A stretch of 64,000 nt of DNA. Source: Novipirellula galeiformis (GTDB taxonomy: Bacteria > Planctomycetota > Planctomycetia > Pirellulales > Pirellulaceae). A program made the translations under genes and the position numbers. The notes below the pieces were generated by a model. It was not told where the DNA came from and made no database searches. It worked only from the letters and a program-made list of their open reading frames with translations. This document shows positions 18,366-27,718 of the stretch, in pieces; the stretch's first letter is position 1; each line of letters begins with the position of its first letter. The stretch covers positions 696,212 through 760,211 of the forward strand of contig NZ_SJPT01000001.1 of assembly GCF_007860095.1 (NCBI RefSeq), written 5' to 3'.

Positions 18366-19208
18366 TCATCGCGAATCGTTTGTTGTCAGTGACACGTAGG
18401 ATTGGTAGTAGCGGCGGCCAAACTCTCGCAACGAGGCGGCGTCAAAATGAACGTTGTCTCCGCGGTGCTTTAGACCGGTGGAGCTGACGAAACCGCAATT
18501 CGATAGCTGCTCTGGCAAAGCTCGGTGCGCCGCATCGATCTGGTGCCGAAGCTCGTCCCAGGGACGATCTTCAAATTGACCGAGTTGCCCCGCGATAAAG
18601 GGTAGCTTGGGATCGCCAACGGTCGTGCGAAATCGCTCGACCAATGCATGCAAGCGAGCTTCGTATTTTGGCGCCGATCCTTGATTTGCATCGGATTCGC
18701 CCTGATGCCATAACACCCCTTTGATAACACCCGACTTCATCGCTTGCTGCATCCGCGACTGGCAATCGTCCCAGGGATGCGTTTGGGTTTGATCGTGATA
18801 GCCTCCGGGTTGCCATGCGATGATCGGTGAACCGCCGACCGCGGTGGGGACCAGCCCGACGGTGACTCCAGGGTGGGCATCGGCGTAGGCGATCGCAAAC
18901 GTTCTTCCCACACCGACGCCGACGACCGAAGGTTTGTCGAAATGCAATGGATCACGAGCCGGCACCCAACGCTTCGCCTTGTCCAACATCAACACCCGGG
19001 GATCGAGTTCGGTGTCGATCGGTTCCACTTTGCCGCGACCGGCCATATTCGATTGACCCGCCAAGACAAACAAATGGAATTGGTTTGGATCGTCCGGCAG
19101 CGGAGCTTCGCTCGACGCAGAAGAATGGGGCAACGAGGGATCTTGGGCCGCAGCCAACTGAGAAACAAAGACGGCTAAGATCGCCATGCCAAGCGTCATT
19201 TTTATCAT
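18366..19208 (-). CDS. Secreted SGNH (SASA-type) carbohydrate esterase
   Basis: 280 aa with a signal peptide (residues 1-21, MTLGMAILAVFVSQLAAAQ). The family block I is FVLAGQSNMAGRG, with the nucleophile Ser in GQSNM. Gly/Asn blocks follow (VGLVPTAVGGSPI, VLWHQGESDAN), and the Asp-x-x-His dyad is DNVHFD near residue 253. This is the sialate O-acetylesterase-like domain, also used by CE6 acetylxylan esterases; the natural substrate cannot be told from sequence. It stands alone, in keeping with the polysaccharide-degrading lifestyle of the group. Confidence 0.88.
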   Translation of the reverse strand: MIKMTLGMAILAVFVSQLAAAQDPSLPHSSASSEAPLPDDPNQFHLFVLAGQSNMAGRGKVEPIDTELDPRVLMLDKAKRWVPARDPLHFDKPSVVGVGVGRTFAIAYADAHPGVTVGLVPTAVGGSPIIAWQPGGYHDQTQTHPWDDCQSRMQQAMKSGVIKGVLWHQGESDANQGSAPKYEARLHALVERFRTTVGDPKLPFIAGQLGQFEDRPWDELRHQIDAAHRALPEQLSNCGFVSSTGLKHRGDNVHFDAASLREFGRRYYQSYVSLTTNDSR

Positions 19209-19559
19209 GCGACAAAATTTCAGAGAGGGATCGGGAGAACGCTAAGGGTCGTCCCTTAGTTTAACCTAATCCCCATTGGCGATGCGAAGGTGCAAATTTT
19301 GAAGTTGCGTTTGTTCACAACCCGACGCGTTAGCGAGGGGGAATCACGCTTGACTCGGTTCCTCGCTAACGCGTCGGGCTATGATTTGCTGGGAAACGGC
19401 AATAACGCGACCTTAAAACGTGCAAACGGGCCTCAATGTCCAACGAGGTTGAATTCGAGCAAGAAAGCGGGTTGGAGGAAGAAAGCGGGACAGGGGGGGA
19501 ATCGCTCCAATCGTAGACACCTCTTTTTATTCAACGAACCCGAATGAGCTCGAGGATCC
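19209..19559. other. Intergenic region with an inverted repeat
   Basis: Between the esterase and the FlgN-like gene (both minus). It holds a perfect inverted repeat (listed separately); no gene was seen in the rest. Confidence 0.5.
19321..19378. repeat. Perfect 18-bp inverted repeat
   Basis: CCCGACGCGTTAGCGAGG at 19321-19338 and its exact reverse complement at 19361-19378, with a 22-bp spacer. It can form a long stem, or be two copies of a dispersed repeat in opposite orientation. No transposase lies inside. Confidence 0.85.
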
Positions 19560-20012
19560 TTATTGACTCGACAAATCGAGGGATCCACCACAGGTAGCAG
19601 CGGGCTGCGCTGATTTAGCGTAGTGCAGGTTGGCTTGCTTGGCTCCGTCACTGCGGCGAATTTGTTCCCCAATCGAATCGCGACTTTTTGAAAGCGACAG
19701 CTCACATTCACGTTCGACTTGCATCAATTGCAGCAGCAGTTGTTCGGTTTGTTCGTGTTGTTTTCGGCACTCGGTGCGCAATGCGGTGGAAGCCCATTGT
19801 CTTGATTCAGGATCGTCGCCGATCGCGGCATGAAGCTGTTTGGAGAGCTCGCCAAGGGTCGCCAAGGGCTGCTGTTTTCTCGACAACAATTGCATCAGCT
19901 CGTTCATGTGCCCCGCTTGGACCGCTTGGAGTTGAGCTTGTCCGAGCTCCACCAGTTGGCAAACCACGGCATGACGTTGTTCGATCAACGTGGAAAGTTC
20001 ATTGGCGTTCAT
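19560..20012 (-). CDS. FlgN-like flagellar chaperone candidate
   Basis: 150-aa all-helical protein. The first 110 residues (ELSTLIEQRHAVVCQLVELG, AVQAGHMNELMQLLSRKQQPLATLGELSKQL) have the heptad pattern and the central xxLLxxKQxLL-like motif of FlgN proteins, export chaperones for the hook-associated proteins FlgK and FlgL. The tail is unstructured. It is not next to other hook genes, being followed 101 bp upstream by a TPR protein, so the call rests on the helical pattern only. Confidence 0.6.
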   Translation of the reverse strand: MNANELSTLIEQRHAVVCQLVELGQAQLQAVQAGHMNELMQLLSRKQQPLATLGELSKQLHAAIGDDPESRQWASTALRTECRKQHEQTEQLLLQLMQVERECELSLSKSRDSIGEQIRRSDGAKQANLHYAKSAQPAATCGGSLDLSSQ

Positions 20013-20113
20013 TGTGGGGGACTCCTCGAGACGTTGGCTGACAGGATGCGTTGGCCGACAGGGGGAAAACGTGTGTCATCGATTGGGGGTGGAGGGGCTG
20101 GAGATCAAGCGGC

Positions 20114-22795
20114 TTAGACGCCGCCGACGGGGGCTTGGATTCCGGCCGTCATCCAGGCCATCATCTGTTTCCAACCCTGGCGATCGTAGCGGGTCGTTTT
20201 GGTGAATTCATCGTCTAGCGTTGCCGGGATTTGTTCTAACACGACGCCGGCTTGTCGGATCAATAGGTCCGCTTCGCGATTGCGTCCTAGTTCACGCACG
20301 CAGCGGGCTTGCCCCAGGATCGCTTCGAGAGCGGGCGGTTCGTTCATGTAACGCAATGACATCGTACGATAGGCGGTGGCGGCGTCTTCTAACCGACCCA
20401 TTTCTTTGAGCGTGTCCGCTTCGGCCATCATACAATTTCTCAGAATGGCTTGGGCATCTTGGGTCAAGTCTTGTTCTTCCTCACGTTGCAATAACCCCTC
20501 TTTGAGATCGCGAAAGCCAGTCAATGCGGCTTCGAGCTCCGTTTCGACCTTGGTTCGCAACGCCCGACGTGCTGCGTCGAGGATATCGGGGGATTGAGAT
20601 TCCAAACGTGGCCATTGAGCTGCCAAAACATGTGATCGAGCTGCGAGATAGGCAGCCGATTCCGTGCGTGGCGCAGGCCAATAACGCTGGACCGCTTCAT
20701 CCAGCCGACGGATCGCGGCCTCCAGAATCGGTTGGTTTTCCTGTAGCAATTTTGCCCGCTCCGCGGCATCGGAGTGTTCGGCAAGCAAGCTGTTCTCGTA
20801 GCTCTTGCGGTAAAGAATCTCGGCGAGGGTGAACAGTGAATCACGCCAAGCCGGGCTTTGCGGTGTCAGTTCGCCGTCTTGTAAATTGTCGATCAAGTGG
20901 AGGCGTGCGTTTTCAATGTCGCCGATCTCCGAATAGGCCATCGCCAAATGGAGTCGCGCATCGTAGCGAAGCGGATCGCGGGGGAATTCGACGATCACGG
21001 TTTCCAGCGTTTGGATCGCTTCGGCAGGATTGTTTTCGGCTAATAGGGCACGCCCCATCGCGACCAAGCCACGCGGTTGACGCTGGCGTTCTTCGTATCG
21101 CAGGTAGGGGCGGAGCAGTCGGACGCTGCGTTGAAAATGGCGTCCCTGTTGATAGGCATCGATTGCATCCCATTGAGTCGCGGTGTATCGCGGTGTGTCA
21201 AAGTCGAGTTCGGCGGCGAGGGCAAACGCGTCACCGGCGGACCGAAAACGACTGCGTGATAACGAGGACGCCTGGGGGGAAATGTCGCCATTGCTTTGCG
21301 TCCCTGCGGCCAAGGTGGTCGTGGCCCATTCGCGGAATGTAATCCCTTCCTGCGTTAACGCTTCAGGACGCGTGAACAGAGGGGGCAGGCTACGGGCGAT
21401 GTCGATCGTTTCTTCGTAGTCGCGTTTCTCGCGAAGTTGTTGAAGCGCGGAGATCACACGCTGACGGAACTCGTTGAGCGAGACCATCGAGGGATCAAAG
21501 CCGCGTTCGTCTCCCATTTCTCGCATCAGATAACGAATGGTTTGCAGCATCTCGATACCGAGACCTTGGTCGGCCAATTGCTCGATTTCCTCAAGCCCAC
21601 TGGCGATCGCTTCTCCGCCGAAGGGACGCTGTTGTCGAACGGAGGTCCATTGGGAAAGGGCTCGCTCGGGCATGCCTTGGCACAAGTAGGCGCGTCCCGC
21701 CCAGATTTGAGCGCGGGCTGCAACCTGCGGAGAGGCTTCGCGTTGGAGGGTGAGTAGATCCATCATCGTGGTGGACAATTCGGCAATCGCAGCTTGGCGA
21801 TCGTCCCCCGGGTGCTGCGGCTTTTTGCCGTAACGCCCCATCGCCTTTTCGACCTGAACGACGCAGTCGGCCAATTTGAAACGGTGCAGAAAGTCGATGT
21901 AGTCAGCCTGTTTCGTCACCTCTGCGGACGCGATCGCTTGGTTGCCACGAGCGATCGCCGCTTCGGCTTCCTCGAAACGTCCTAGACGGGTCAAGGCTTT
22001 GATGCGGATCAGTTTGGCCTCGAACCGAATGGAGCGTCGTAACGTGGTGTCTTTGAGCAGTGCATCGATCGTGTTCAAGGCAAGTGCCGGGCGTGGCTCA
22101 TTGGATCGCAGATGCGTTTCAGCCAGTGACGGCAACAAGCTCCGCCGCAATGTGGGATCCAATGCAATCAGTTGTTCAAAGAGGGTGGCGGCTTTATCGT
22201 ATTCCCCTAATTGATACAACGATTCGGCGAGCAGGCGTTTGCCTTCGACCTCGCGTCCGAGCGGCAATCCGTTTTTGACGGCGACTTCGAATTCAGGGAC
22301 CACCGCGAACAAGAGGTTGCGTCGCTCACGCGCGTCATCGAGCGTGCGAGCCTGCATCACGTTTCCCGCATGGATCAGAAATTGACGCAGTTTTCGCCAC
22401 TCCGCCATCTCGTCCGCTTGTCGGGCTTCGTCGGTTGAACGCGTCTGCGACGCTGGGGGGGCGGTGTCGTCCGCATCGCTGGATTCCGTGGACGCCGCGG
22501 GGGGCGGCTCCGCGCCGGTACCCGTGGCTTGGTTTTCGGGGGGGAACTCGTCTCCCAGTTCGACGGTTTGGGCAAGCTGCCCCGCCACGATAGGATTGCC
22601 GGCCATGTATTCGCGTGACGCGATTTTCAGCGTTTCAATCGCCTCGGGAGGCCCGTTTCCAAACCAAACGGAAAAAGCGACCCCCAAACCGATCGTTGCA
22701 ATCACCGCGGCGGCAAGCATCAACGCGGCGCTTATTTTATCGCTCCCCCAATAGGGAGGGCGAGGTTCGGTGTTGTCAGCCTTTGGGTCAGCCAC
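20114..22795 (-). CDS. Large TPR-repeat membrane protein
   Basis: 893 aa with one membrane segment near residues 24-45 (ALMLAAAVIATIGLGVAFSVWF) and a Pro/Glu/Ala-rich linker (about 80-125). The remaining 750 residues form many tetratricopeptide-like helical pairs, for example LLAESLYQLGEYDKAATLFEQ, MGRALLAENNPAEAIQTLET and LHLAMAYSEIGDIENARLHL. Type II topology would put the repeats outside the cytoplasmic membrane. No catalytic motif is visible. Such proteins act as scaffolds; partners are unknown. It is upstream of the FlgN-like gene on the same strand. Confidence 0.8.
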   Translation of the reverse strand: MADPKADNTEPRPPYWGSDKISAALMLAAAVIATIGLGVAFSVWFGNGPPEAIETLKIASREYMAGNPIVAGQLAQTVELGDEFPPENQATGTGAEPPPAASTESSDADDTAPPASQTRSTDEARQADEMAEWRKLRQFLIHAGNVMQARTLDDARERRNLLFAVVPEFEVAVKNGLPLGREVEGKRLLAESLYQLGEYDKAATLFEQLIALDPTLRRSLLPSLAETHLRSNEPRPALALNTIDALLKDTTLRRSIRFEAKLIRIKALTRLGRFEEAEAAIARGNQAIASAEVTKQADYIDFLHRFKLADCVVQVEKAMGRYGKKPQHPGDDRQAAIAELSTTMMDLLTLQREASPQVAARAQIWAGRAYLCQGMPERALSQWTSVRQQRPFGGEAIASGLEEIEQLADQGLGIEMLQTIRYLMREMGDERGFDPSMVSLNEFRQRVISALQQLREKRDYEETIDIARSLPPLFTRPEALTQEGITFREWATTTLAAGTQSNGDISPQASSLSRSRFRSAGDAFALAAELDFDTPRYTATQWDAIDAYQQGRHFQRSVRLLRPYLRYEERQRQPRGLVAMGRALLAENNPAEAIQTLETVIVEFPRDPLRYDARLHLAMAYSEIGDIENARLHLIDNLQDGELTPQSPAWRDSLFTLAEILYRKSYENSLLAEHSDAAERAKLLQENQPILEAAIRRLDEAVQRYWPAPRTESAAYLAARSHVLAAQWPRLESQSPDILDAARRALRTKVETELEAALTGFRDLKEGLLQREEEQDLTQDAQAILRNCMMAEADTLKEMGRLEDAATAYRTMSLRYMNEPPALEAILGQARCVRELGRNREADLLIRQAGVVLEQIPATLDDEFTKTTRYDRQGWKQMMAWMTAGIQAPVGGV

Positions 22796-22971
22796 CTTTT
22801 TTCTCAGGCACTTTTTTCACTTGGGGCGGTTTAGCAGCCGTCAATGCTCGGATGCCTATCTTCACGATGCCTGGGGATTAGCAGAAAACCGGCCGTGCGG
22901 TCAAGTTGTTGTCGGCCATCCCGGACGCTGCCATCCCGGACACTGGTAGGGACGATTTCCAGGCGGCCGAG

Positions 22972-23763
22972 TTACACCGCAAAAACGCTCGCTCCCGATC
23001 GCCGGGCGATGCGGCGAGGTACGATCGAGATTGAATCGATCTGAGCACATTGGGTGAGGTCGGCTGAGTAGCCGGCTCGAATCACATTTTTGCCCCCCCG
23101 TGATTCCGCTAGCCGCGCCGCCAATGCGTCGGATTCGGGAATCGCAAACGCACCCGGCTGGGGATGACGGCCGAACCAGGATTGCCAAGTTTGGCCCGCT
23201 AAGAGCGACTCGTCGTTGAGTTCCAGCGGCGGGAGTGCCTCGATTGCTAGCGGATTTTCGAATCGTGATTGGCAAAGCGTGACCACGGCTCCGGCGAACA
23301 ACACGTCTTCCATCGTGATAAAACCATCGGTGCCCGCACACACCAAGGCGACGTTCGCGGTGGGATCAAGACGATCGACGACCGCTGTCAGATTGAGAAA
23401 ACAGCCGAGTAATACCTCTTTTGCTAGCGAAGCCGCTTCGATCGCTTTGGTGCCGTTGGTGGTGGTCACGACAAGTTCGCGTCCGGCCACACGCTCGGGC
23501 GGATACTCGCTCGGAGAGTTCCCGCAATCGAATCCCTCGATGGGAACGCACGCTCGTTCGCCGCACAACAGAGGGGGAGTTGGCATCGCACCAGCGATCT
23601 GGCGTGCTTGATCGACGTCGCGGGTGGTTACGATTTGTTTGGCCCCCCCCGCCATCGCCACACTCATGACCGACGTGGCGCGGAGGATATCGATCACGAC
23701 GGCAATCTCCGTTCGGTCATCGATGGGGTTCAGCGGAGGCAGCAAGGATGTCCACAAACGCAT
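22972..23763 (-). CDS. comB: Probable 2-phosphosulfolactate phosphatase
   Basis: Member of the ComB family, which removes phosphate from 2-phosphosulfolactate to give sulfolactate. Conserved blocks are visible: VVIDILRATSVMSVAMAGGA near residue 21, CGERACVPIEGFDCGNSPSEY, and TTTNGTKAIEAA near 113, then VALVCAGTDGFITMEDVLFAGAVV. Length from the ATG at 23763 is 263 aa, near the family norm. I prefer that start to the longer frame reaching 24006 because the upstream part overlaps the CPXCG gene and an AGGA lies before 23763. It begins 13 bp after the CPXCG gene, so the two form an operon. Confidence 0.85.
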   Translation of the reverse strand: MRLWTSLLPPLNPIDDRTEIAVVIDILRATSVMSVAMAGGAKQIVTTRDVDQARQIAGAMPTPPLLCGERACVPIEGFDCGNSPSEYPPERVAGRELVVTTTNGTKAIEAASLAKEVLLGCFLNLTAVVDRLDPTANVALVCAGTDGFITMEDVLFAGAVVTLCQSRFENPLAIEALPPLELNDESLLAGQTWQSWFGRHPQPGAFAIPESDALAARLAESRGGKNVIRAGYSADLTQCAQIDSISIVPRRIARRSGASVFAV

Positions 23764-23776
23764 TAAAAAAAGTTTC

Positions 23777-23968
23777 CTAAAAATGGTCCTGTTCTGGCTC
23801 CGCCCAAACGCGAGCTTCGTCATCAAGCCAATCGACGTGAATGACATTCGGGTTGCAACAAACCGGACAATCCTCGACATATTCTTGCTGGGTTCCCGAC
23901 GAGGGATCGAGCGGAATGACGATTTCCTCGCCGCAAGAATCGCAAAGGTACGTTGCTTCATTATCCAT
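23777..23968 (-). CDS. CPXCG-family small zinc-ribbon protein
   Basis: 63 aa from the ATG at 23968. Two cysteine pairs, CDSCGEE near the N-terminus and CPVCCNP after the signature QEYVEDC, match the Cys_rich_CPXG family, a predicted zinc ribbon of unknown role. The acidic C-terminus (DWLDDEARVWAEPEQDHF) is typical. A longer frame to 24067 exists, but the conserved part begins at residue 34 of it. It is 13 bp upstream of comB on the same strand. Confidence 0.8.
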   Translation of the reverse strand: MDNEATYLCDSCGEEIVIPLDPSSGTQQEYVEDCPVCCNPNVIHVDWLDDEARVWAEPEQDHF

Positions 23969-24156
23969 TTTGACACTCTTGTGGATGGATGCCTGGGGCG
24001 TATCAACGCGGATCACCCTCCAATCGCACCTCGTTTTGGGGAGCGGAGGGAATTCGTGATTCATCAACGATGTCGCTTGGGCGTTCTCGAAGAACTGCCG
24101 ATGCTACCCTATAATCACGGCGACCATGATTATCCCCCGTTCTTTTCTTAAGTGCT

Positions 24157-27100
24157 ATGCCCGGACCTGCAATCTCACGCTCCGTATCGTCCGGTGAAAA
24201 CGCGTCCGGTCAAGGCAGTTCGCGTCAAAACGTCGATTCGAGCGTGTTGCTGGCTCGGTTTGGATTGACCCAATTTCGCCCCGGCCAACGCGATGTCGTC
24301 GATGCGATCGCTGCGGGGAACGACGTGATGTGTGTGATGCCGACCGGGGGTGGGAAAAGCTTGTGTTACCAATTGCCGAGTTTGGCTCGCTCGGGCACGA
24401 CGATTGTTGTCTCGCCGCTGATCGCGTTAATGAAAGATCAGGTCGATACGCTGCAAGCTCGCAATATCAATGCGAAATTGCTCAACAGCACGCTGAGCAT
24501 GTCCGAGCAAGTCGACGTGATGCAGGAGATGTCGCGCGGCGAGTTGGACTTGGTTTATGTCGCGCCGGAACGACTTCGCAATTCGCGTTTTTTAGAAGCG
24601 GTGACGACGGCCAATATTTCGCTGTTGGCGGTCGACGAAGCTCACTGCGTGAGCGAGTGGGGCCATGACTTTCGCCCTGACTATTCGCGATTGGGCCGAT
24701 TTCGTGATCGCTATCTTTCCAAGGTGCAAACGATTGCGTTAACCGCGACGGCCACGCCTGCGGTGCGAAAAGACATTATCGACTTGTTGCGTCTGCGAGA
24801 ACCGAAAACGTTCGTGACCGGTTTCGCCCGCACGAATTTGCGGTTTAGCGTTTTGCATTCCAAGGGAGACCGGGAAAAAGACGAACAACTGGTCAACTAT
24901 GTGAACCAATGCGAAGGCACAGGGATCATTTACGCGGCGACCCGAAAGCGATGCGAAGAGATCGCCGGTTGGTTGCCTGAGAAAACCAAACGTCCCATCG
25001 GCGCCTATCACGCCGGCTTAGAGCCGCAGCAGCGCCAACGGATTCAAGACGATTTTATGTCGGGAAAACTGGCGGCGATCGTGGCGACCAATGCGTTTGG
25101 AATGGGGATTGATAAATCGGATATCCGTTACGTCATTCATTACAACATGCCGGGCACGCTCGAAGCGTATTACCAAGAAGCCGGCCGCGCCGGTCGCGAT
25201 GCCAAAGACAGCGATTGTTTGATGTTGTTTTCCTACAACGATCGCTACATTCAAGAGTTCTTTATCGAGAATCGATACCCTTCGCGCGAAACGGTTTCGA
25301 AGGTCTATGAGTTTCTGCATTCGCGTTCGGAGGATCCGATCGAATTGACGCTCGAGCAAGTGCGAGCGGCGATTGACGTCAAAGATGGCAGCGAAGCGAT
25401 TGGCACGTCGCAAACCTTGTTGGCCAAGGCGGGCGTGTTGAAACGGCTCGACAGCACGGCAAATCACGCGTTGATTCGCATCGACAGTAACGCCCCGACG
25501 ATGTTGGACTTTTTGCCCAAGGAAGCCAAGATCCGGCGGCGCGTGATGTTGGCGGTGGAAAAGGTGATCGGCAAACAACGTGGCGAGGATGTCTTTGTGA
25601 CCCCCAAACGTTTATCCGATTTGGCAAACGTTGATCGCGAACAACTCAGCCGTACCCTGCGCGAGTTGAGGCGGTTGAAAGGGTTTGATTACGTGCCTCC
25701 CTTTCGTGGCCGCGCGGTTCATTTAATCGAACGCGATGTGCCATTCGATTCGCTCGAGATCGACTTTGATGAACTCGAGCGACGTCGCCAAGCCGAGCAT
25801 GCAAAACTAGATGCCGTGATCGGTTTTGCGCGTAGTAGTGGCTGTCGCCAACGGGTGATTTTAGATTACTTCGGTGATCCCGAAAGCAAGGATTGTGGCA
25901 ACTGTGATCGTTGCAATCCCGAGGGCCGGCGCTCGAGCGTGCCCGTGGATGAAGCGGTCGTAGCAAAAGCGTTCGAGGGAGTGGATCGCGATGGCTTTGT
26001 CCGCGGAGTCCGCGTGGTGCTCAGCGGTGTGTTTCGCATGCATGCACGGTTTGGGAAAAATCTCGTTGCCCAAATGCTCTGCGGATCGAAAAATAAAAAA
26101 CTGCAACAATGGAAATTGCATCGACTGAGCACCTACGGATTGTTGTCACTGTTGAAACAAAGTGAAGTCGTCGCAGTGATGGATGCCTTGATCGCACGCG
26201 GTTTGTTGATCCAACGCGAGGTGGATGATCGTCGCCCGACGGTCGATCTAAGCGACTTCGGTAGTTTGGTGATGCACGCCAAGGAGCCGGTCAACGACAC
26301 GTTGGGGATGAAGTTTCCGTTGGTCAAGCGGTTGGCCGCGGCTGCGAAAACGCTCGAAGCTGCCGACGTGCACGAAAAATCGAGTGCGATCCAGGAGGAA
26401 ACTGAAACGTCCACCGACGCGCCGGAGTCGCCCTACTGCGAAGAATTGACAACGGAGCTCAAGGAACGATTGAAACGGTGGCGACAAAAATCGTCTGCGG
26501 CTTTGGCGATCCCGGCCTATCGTATTTTGAGTAATGCGACGATCGACCGCATCATCGATGCGGTGCCGCAAACCAGCAGCGAGTTGGAGAAAATCTCCGG
26601 TATTGGCCCTGAGACGATGGAGCAATTCGGCTACGACATCGTCGAGCTCATTTTGTCGGTCGTCGGCGAATATCCCCCCGCGACGGCGACCGCTTCCTCG
26701 GCGAGCGACTCCGACAGCCATTCGGCCAGCGAAGAACGTGCCAGCGACGAACGGGCTAATGACGAACGGGCTAATGATGAACGGGCCAAGGATGCCTGCG
26801 AAAACGCGGCGGAAGCCGAGACCTTGTTCGGTGATGAAGCGGTTGAGGCGGTCGATGCAGCAAGGTGCGAGTACGAGCGATCCGCAGCCGAAGGCATGGA
26901 TGGAGCGCAGGAAGACGATGATTTTGAGGAGCAAGTCGAGGGGGGGACAAGTCGCGACGTTGATCGTGACCGGAGTGTCGCGATAGCGAAACCGGGGGGG
27001 GAAACGTCAGAATTGGATTCGGATGGGCCGCTGGGGACCCATCCGACCCAGGACGACGCAGCGGACGCGTATTGGACATGGCGTCTATTCCGCGATGGTT

Positions 27101-27234
27101 ACACGGTATCCCAGGTCGCTTTGATTCGTCGCTGTCCGGCAGTGGCCTTGGTCCGTCAGCTGGAAATCGCCTCGATCGTCGGGCATCCGGTCGATCCGAG
27201 TTGGTTGGCAGCCGCACGGGCAGTGAAGCCGTAG
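24157..27234 (+). CDS. recQ: RecQ-family DNA helicase with extended C-terminus
   Basis: 3'-5' helicase of recombination and repair. At 1025 aa it is far longer than the usual 600-730. Domains: DEAD-like core with Walker A PTGGGKS near 62-68, and [18 protein letters not shown] near 160; helicase C with [15 protein letters not shown] and EAGRAGRD; zinc-binding region ending CGNCDRC near 585; winged helix; HRDC-like region near 763-832 ([35 protein letters not shown]). After this comes an acidic linker (833-965) including four 5-residue repeats, then an HTH-like end near 968-1003 ([21 protein letters not shown]) like the HTH of longer RecQ proteins. Confidence 0.93.
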   Translation: MPGPAISRSVSSGENASGQGSSRQNVDSSVLLARFGLTQFRPGQRDVVDAIAAGNDVMCVMPTGGGKSLCYQLPSLARSGTTIVVSPLIALMKDQVDTLQARNINAKLLNSTLSMSEQVDVMQEMSRGELDLVYVAPERLRNSRFLEAVTTANISLLAVDEAHCVSEWGHDFRPDYSRLGRFRDRYLSKVQTIALTATATPAVRKDIIDLLRLREPKTFVTGFARTNLRFSVLHSKGDREKDEQLVNYVNQCEGTGIIYAATRKRCEEIAGWLPEKTKRPIGAYHAGLEPQQRQRIQDDFMSGKLAAIVATNAFGMGIDKSDIRYVIHYNMPGTLEAYYQEAGRAGRDAKDSDCLMLFSYNDRYIQEFFIENRYPSRETVSKVYEFLHSRSEDPIELTLEQVRAAIDVKDGSEAIGTSQTLLAKAGVLKRLDSTANHALIRIDSNAPTMLDFLPKEAKIRRRVMLAVEKVIGKQRGEDVFVTPKRLSDLANVDREQLSRTLRELRRLKGFDYVPPFRGRAVHLIERDVPFDSLEIDFDELERRRQAEHAKLDAVIGFARSSGCRQRVILDYFGDPESKDCGNCDRCNPEGRRSSVPVDEAVVAKAFEGVDRDGFVRGVRVVLSGVFRMHARFGKNLVAQMLCGSKNKKLQQWKLHRLSTYGLLSLLKQSEVVAVMDALIARGLLIQREVDDRRPTVDLSDFGSLVMHAKEPVNDTLGMKFPLVKRLAAAAKTLEAADVHEKSSAIQEETETSTDAPESPYCEELTTELKERLKRWRQKSSAALAIPAYRILSNATIDRIIDAVPQTSSELEKISGIGPETMEQFGYDIVELILSVVGEYPPATATASSASDSDSHSASEERASDERANDERANDERAKDACENAAEAETLFGDEAVEAVDAARCEYERSAAEGMDGAQEDDDFEEQVEGGTSRDVDRDRSVAIAKPGGETSELDSDGPLGTHPTQDDAADAYWTWRLFRDGYTVSQVALIRRCPAVALVRQLEIASIVGHPVDPSWLAAARAVKP
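26731..26790 (+). repeat. 15-bp tandem repeat inside recQ
   Basis: Four 15-bp units in frame, two of them identical (26746-26760 and 26761-26775), encoding E/D-R-A-x-D/E pentads in the acidic linker between the HRDC region and the C-terminal HTH. Confidence 0.85.
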
Positions 27235-27718
27235 CGGGGCAACCTGCGGAGGGTGAGGCAGCGGAGGATGATTAGGCGAGCGAGCTTGAATTGGAGTATT
27301 TTCGCCGTTGGGAACCGATCCAATGGGCCAAAGGCGTGTCTCGAGCCCCACGTTGGTGGCCTGGGCACATTCAAAATGGCAAGCTTCGGGTGAACGCTTT
27401 GCGTTTTGGTCGGTTAGTCATCGAGCGTTACAGTCGATACAATCGGGCCGGCCTACCAACGAAGTTTGGAACCTGTTGCGGCGGAAGCGATTGTGCAATT
27501 GGGCATCTTGAACAAGGGTTTAGAGTGAAGGGTTGGGCTGATCCGTGAAAAACTGGCACGCAACGTGCATTCGCTGGATCAGCCGTTGCTGGTGTGGCAT
27601 TTTTGACAGACAAACAATACGCTCCGCAGCGGCGGGCTTGGCATGATTGGCCAAGCCGGATGCTGCGATGGGCGATCTAGAGAATCGACCTACGGGTCAA
27701 GGTTGACAAAGGAAACCG
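27235..27718. other. Structured leader region upstream of ftsH
   Basis: 484 bp without a gene. It holds GGCTGATCC at 27536-27544 pairing with GGATCAGCC at 27576-27584, enclosing an inner hairpin (GCACG/CGTGC at 27556-27568). A second hairpin pairs GGCTTGG at 27635-27641 with CCAAGCC at 27651-27657. An AAGGAAAC ribosome site lies just before the ftsH ATG. Role unknown; the first hairpin could end the recQ transcript or be part of the ftsH leader. Confidence 0.5.

Noticed and set aside
19321-19378. Terminal inverted repeats of an insertion sequence
   Set aside because: Only 22 bp lie between the arms, with no transposase and no target-site duplication seen.
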